Shown here one piece after another: positions 62,133-64,000 of a DNA stretch of 64,000 bases (its first letter is position 1; the number at the start of each line of letters is the position of its first letter). Both the position numbers and the translations under genes were made by a program. The stretch covers positions 1 through 64,000 of the forward strand of contig CAWKAN010000015.1 of assembly GCA_963847615.1 (NCBI GenBank). The letters run 5' to 3'. Source of the DNA: Palsa-883 sp963847615. GTDB lineage: Bacteria; Pseudomonadota; Alphaproteobacteria; Acetobacterales; Acetobacteraceae. The notes under the pieces are model-generated. The model was not told the DNA's origin. It saw only the letters and a list, made by a program, of their open reading frames with translations, and did no database searches.

Positions 62133-64000
62133 TCAGGCCAGGGCGAGGGCGGTCAGGAGCAGGTCGATCAGCTTGATGCCGACGAACGGCGCGACCAGCC
62201 CGCCCAGGCCGTAAATCAGCAGGTTGCGCCGCAGCAGCGCCGCCGCGCCGACCGGCACGAAGCGCACCCCGCGCAGCGCCAGGGGCACCAGGGCGGCGAT
62301 GATCAACGCATTGAAGATCACCGCGGACAGGATTGCGCTGGTCGGCGAACTCAGCCGCATGATGTTCAGCGCATCCAGCTCCGGATAGGTCGCGACGAAG
62401 ATCGCCGGCAGGATGGCGAAGTATTTCGACACGTCGTTGGCGATGCTGAACGTGGTCAGCGCGCCGCGGGTGATCAGCAGTTGCTTGCCGATCTCCACCA
62501 CCTCGATCAGCTTGGTGGGATCGCTGTCGAGGTCCACCATGTTGGCTGCCTCACGCGCCGCCTGCGTGCCGGTCTGCATCGCCACGCCGACGTCCGCCTG
62601 CGCCAAAGCGGGTGCGTCGTTGGTGCCGTCGCCAGCCATCGCGACCAGACGTCCCTCGGCCTGCACACGGCGGATGTAGTCCAGCTTGTCCTGCGGGGTC
62701 GCCTGGGCGATGAAGTCGTCCACGCCGGCTTCGGTGGCGATGGCCGCGGCGGTGATAGGGTTGTCGCCGGTCACCATGACGGTGCGGATGCCCATGCGCC
62801 GCAGCGCGGCGAAGCGGTCGCGGATGCCGGGCTTGACTACGTCCTTCAGCTCGATGACGCCCATCAGCCTACCGCCGGCGGCGACCGCCAGCGGCGTGCC
62901 GCCGGTGCGCGCGATTCGATCCACCGCCTGGTTGAAGGCGGGCGGCACATCCGATCGGCCGATGGTGCCGAACACGCTGTCCACCGCCCCCTTGCGCCAC
63001 GACTGCCCGGCATGGTCCAGGCCCGACAGGCGCGTGTTGGCCGAGAATGGGATCACCGTGGCGTCCGCCGGACGCTCCGCTGCGATCCCGTAACGGTCGC
63101 GGGCGAAGGCCAGGATCGAGCGTCCTTCCGGCGTGTCGTCGCCGAGCGAGGCCAGCACGGCGGCCTCCACCAGCGCATGCTCGCTCACCCCGGGAGCGGG
63201 GAGAAGCTTGCGGCCATGCGGTTGCCGAAGGTGATCGTGCCGGTCTTGTCGAGCAGCAGCGTGTCCACGTCCCCGGCCGCCTCCACCGCCCGGCCCGAGG
63301 TGGCGACCACGTTGAAGCGCACCAGCCGGTCCATCCCGGCAATGCCGATCGCGGACAACAGGCCGCCGATGGTGGTCGGGATCAGCGTGACCAGGAGGGC
63401 GGCAAGCACGGGAATGCCGAGGATCGTGCCCGAATAGCGCGCCAGCCCCTCCAGCGTGACCACGGCGATCAAGAAGATGATGGTCATGCCCGCGAGCAGG
63501 ATGTCGAGCGCAATCTCGTTCGGCGTCTTGCGCCGCTCCGCGCCCTCCACCAGCCGGATCATGCGGTCGAGGAAGGTGCTGCCGGGCGCCGCCGTAATGC
63601 GCACCACCAGCCAGTCGGAGACCAGCTGCGTGCCGCCGGTGACGGCGCTGCGGTCGCCGCCGGCCTCGCGGATCACCGGCGCGGACTCCCCGGTGACCGC
63701 GCTTTCATTGACGCTGGCCACGCCTTCGATCACCTCGCCGTCGGAGGGGACGAGGTCGCCGGCCTCCACCAGCACGACATCGCCGATGCGTAACTCCGGC
63801 GCCGGCGTCGGCTTGAACAGCGCGCGGTCGTCGGGGCGGAGCAGCAGCTTGGCCATGGTGTCCGAGCGGGTGCGGCGCAGGCTCTCGGCCCGGGCGCGAC
63901 CCCGCCCTTCCGCGACCGCCTCGGCAAAGGTGGCGAACAGCACGGTCAGCCACAGCCAGGCGGCAATGGCGAGCGGGAAGCCCGCCGGACCGCCAAACGC
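62133..64000 (-). CDS. kdpB: Potassium-transporting P-type ATPase subunit KdpB, 5'-partial, one-base frameshift
   Basis: The C-terminal three-quarters (about 620 residues visible) of the P-type ATPase that powers high-affinity K+ uptake. From the window edge: AAWLWLTVLFATFAEAVAEG, SVNESAVTGESAPVIREAGG with the dephosphorylation TGES, and TLLLDKTGTITFGNRMAASF with the phosphorylated Asp. Near 63187 a base is missing from a G run; the frame then continues VSEHALVEAAVLASLGDDTP, MVTGDNPITAAAIATEAGVD and AMAGDGTNDAPALAQADVGV. All catalytic motifs survive, so the break is probably a sequence error. The 5' end and kdpA are beyond 64000. Confidence 0.92.

Overview
The window is high-GC DNA (mostly about 68-72% G+C) from an alphaproteobacterium, most likely a member of the Rhodospirillales/Acetobacteraceae. 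The reasons are the contiguous aroE-coaE-dnaQ cluster, the SUV3-like helicase / S4 protein / 7Fe-ferredoxin / CarD neighbourhood, a DUF4169 gene, and the many hydantoinase, TRAP/TAXI and CUT1 transport genes. Taxonomy is inferred from gene order and composition only.

Layout. 1-4.6 kb is an accessory patch. It holds the 3' end of a decayed group II intron, a 150-bp MITE-like element, a lower-GC three-gene operon that looks like a graspetide-type (omega-ester/omega-amide peptide) RiPP locus, and a histidine-kinase fragment. 4.85-9.3 kb is a four-gene CUT1 sugar/glycerol-phosphate-type ABC importer on the minus strand. 9.5-11.6 kb is aroE-coaE-dnaQ. 11.6-27 kb is mostly minus-strand: a glycosyltransferase, proC, a winged-helix/TolB-like/TPR regulator, htpG, a NIT-domain chemoreceptor, an EamA exporter, an ArsB/NhaD-type carrier and a TAXI-TRAP transporter; a Cache-domain gene lies on the plus strand. 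27-32.9 kb combines an IS256 remnant, a DUF4160/DUF2442 pair and toxin-antitoxin genes around the SUV3-like helicase. 33-35.8 kb has the S4 protein, FdxA, CarD and a LysR regulator. 36-39.2 kb is a low-GC FkbM methyltransferase, a DUF6056-type membrane protein and an IS1182-like scar. 39.3-42.9 kb is a fused CydDC-like ABC exporter. 43-57.8 kb has hydantoinase B and A, a Bcr/CflA-type MFS carrier, a peptidase C26 gene, an atypical SDR, a VapBC-type pair, an LLM-class oxidoreductase, a 1300-residue multi-domain glycosyltransferase and a dienelactone hydrolase. 57.9-64 kb is DUF4169 and kdpE-kdpD-kdpC-kdpB (kdpB runs off the window).

The strongest candidate for an undescribed system is the operon at 1326-3619. 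A 137-residue precursor ends in repeats of the type TKT-x4-ERDD. It overlaps the start of an MvdD/TgnB-like ATP-grasp ligase, which in turn overlaps a membrane protein with a long Pro/Ser/Thr/Gly-rich tail. The expected job is ATP-dependent side-chain cross-linking of the precursor, but the product, its export and its activity are unknown.

Two themes run through the whole window. First, there is a rich set of palindromic repeats: short hairpins inserted inside genes, long G/C-rich palindromes between the two genes of operon pairs, and three copies of a 240-330-bp nested palindrome. Second, there are about eleven single-base frame changes, several in housekeeping genes (htpG, kdpB) and in homopolymer runs. 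These are more easily explained by sequencing or assembly error than by gene death. Corrected reading frames are therefore given where the conserved protein clearly continues.
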